The notes below the pieces were generated by a model that saw only the letters and a list, made by a program, of their open reading frames with translations, made no database searches and was not told the origin of the DNA. This document shows, in pieces, positions 6,421 through 6,617 of a stretch of 6,617 bases of DNA (the stretch's first letter is position 1; each line of letters opens with the position of its first letter). The stretch spans positions 1 to 6,617 of the forward strand of contig JAAZBY010000371.1 in assembly GCA_012513595.1 (NCBI GenBank), in the 5' to 3' direction. The DNA is from Chloroflexota bacterium (lineage in GTDB: Bacteria > Chloroflexota > Anaerolineae > UBA1429). The translations under genes were made by a program, and so were the position numbers.

Positions 6421-6617
6421 ATGTTCGAGATAGCGTTTCTGGGCACTTCGGCATCGGCCCCCTCGGTCGACCGGGGGCTCTCATCGCTGTTGTTGATGCA
6501 CCGGGAATACCGTTTTATGGTGGACTGCGGTGAGGGTACCCAGAGGCAGCTATTGCGCAGCGGCCTTGGCTTCCGCAAGCTGGACAGGATTCTGCTCACC
6601 CACGGCCATCTGGACCA
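6421..6617 (+). CDS. rnz: Ribonuclease Z-type metallo-beta-lactamase-fold hydrolase (partial, C-terminus beyond right edge)
   Basis: The first 65 complete codons are present, followed by two bases of a His codon. RNase Z is the cytoplasmic zinc endonuclease that cuts the 3' trailer from tRNA precursors, a step needed where CCA is not encoded, as in the tRNA-Gly of this window. Family features visible are [14 protein letters not shown] (1-14), the conserved serines of [19 protein letters not shown] (about 34-45), and the start of the zinc motif THGHLD followed by the cut His codon. The common bacterial motif is HLHGDH; here the positions between the metal ligands read G and L, a variant that still keeps the H-x-H-x-D-H spacing. 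GAGAGGA (6403-6409) is the likely ribosome-binding site, 11 bases upstream, which is rather far. No clear promoter is seen in the 146 bases before the gene, so read-through from the upstream operon is possible. Confidence 0.85.
   Translation, partial: MFEIAFLGTSASAPSVDRGLSSLLLMHREYRFMVDCGEGTQRQLLRSGLGFRKLDRILLTHGHLD

Noticed and set aside
1..6617. Mobile elements, CRISPR array or tandem repeats
   Set aside because: No transposase, integrase, terminal repeats, regularly spaced repeats or direct-repeat flanks were found. The tRNA 3' end shows no duplicated attachment-like segment in the window.

Overview
The window is GC-rich, with short intergenic gaps and bacterial sigma-70-type promoter hexamers. 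It encodes ordinary bacterial housekeeping functions. The form of the Lon protease (a charged insert just before Walker A), the PHP/AlbA_2 protein with its distinctive C-terminal domain, and the ribonuclease Z variant with an H-G-H-L-D-H metal motif remind me most of Chloroflexota (Anaerolineae-like) genomes. That placement is inference from recalled family resemblance, not from a search. No IS element, CRISPR array, integrase or phage gene is visible.

Left part (1-660), minus strand: the 5' end of a membrane-anchored protein with a Thr/Ala/Pro-rich stalk runs off the left edge, with its own extended -10 promoter. The 366-base gap between it and the tRNA gene (187-552) holds that promoter, an inverted repeat, a hairpin capped by a GNRA-type tetraloop, and a very good plus-strand intrinsic terminator. 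No gene is recognised upstream of the terminator, so a small plus-strand RNA is possible. A tRNA-Gly(CCC) gene follows on the minus strand, with a near-consensus promoter (17-base spacer) whose -10 lies inside a perfect 9-base inverted repeat.

Centre (626-6274), plus strand: a 379-base gene-free stretch (626-1004) carries the divergent tRNA promoter, an alternating CG tract, two forward promoters about 190 bases apart, and between them a self-complementary stretch that could fold into a closed 6S-like or leader RNA. Then come four closely packed genes: an Hsp20 small heat-shock protein, Lon protease, a three-part PHP-AlbA_2 protein with an unrecognised C-terminal domain, and a YpeA-like GNAT acetyltransferase. 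Gaps are 52, overlap (20 or 59) and 27 bases, so they are probably one operon. Hsp20 (holdase) and Lon (ATP-dependent protease) form a clear protein-quality-control pair. The PHP-AlbA_2 protein, probably a metal-dependent phosphoesterase or nuclease joined to a nucleic-acid-binding-type domain, is the least understood gene and the main point of interest.

Right end (6275-6617): a 146-base gap with GC-rich hairpins, one followed by a short T run, leads into the first 65 complete codons of a ribonuclease Z-type metallo-beta-lactamase-fold gene cut by the window edge.
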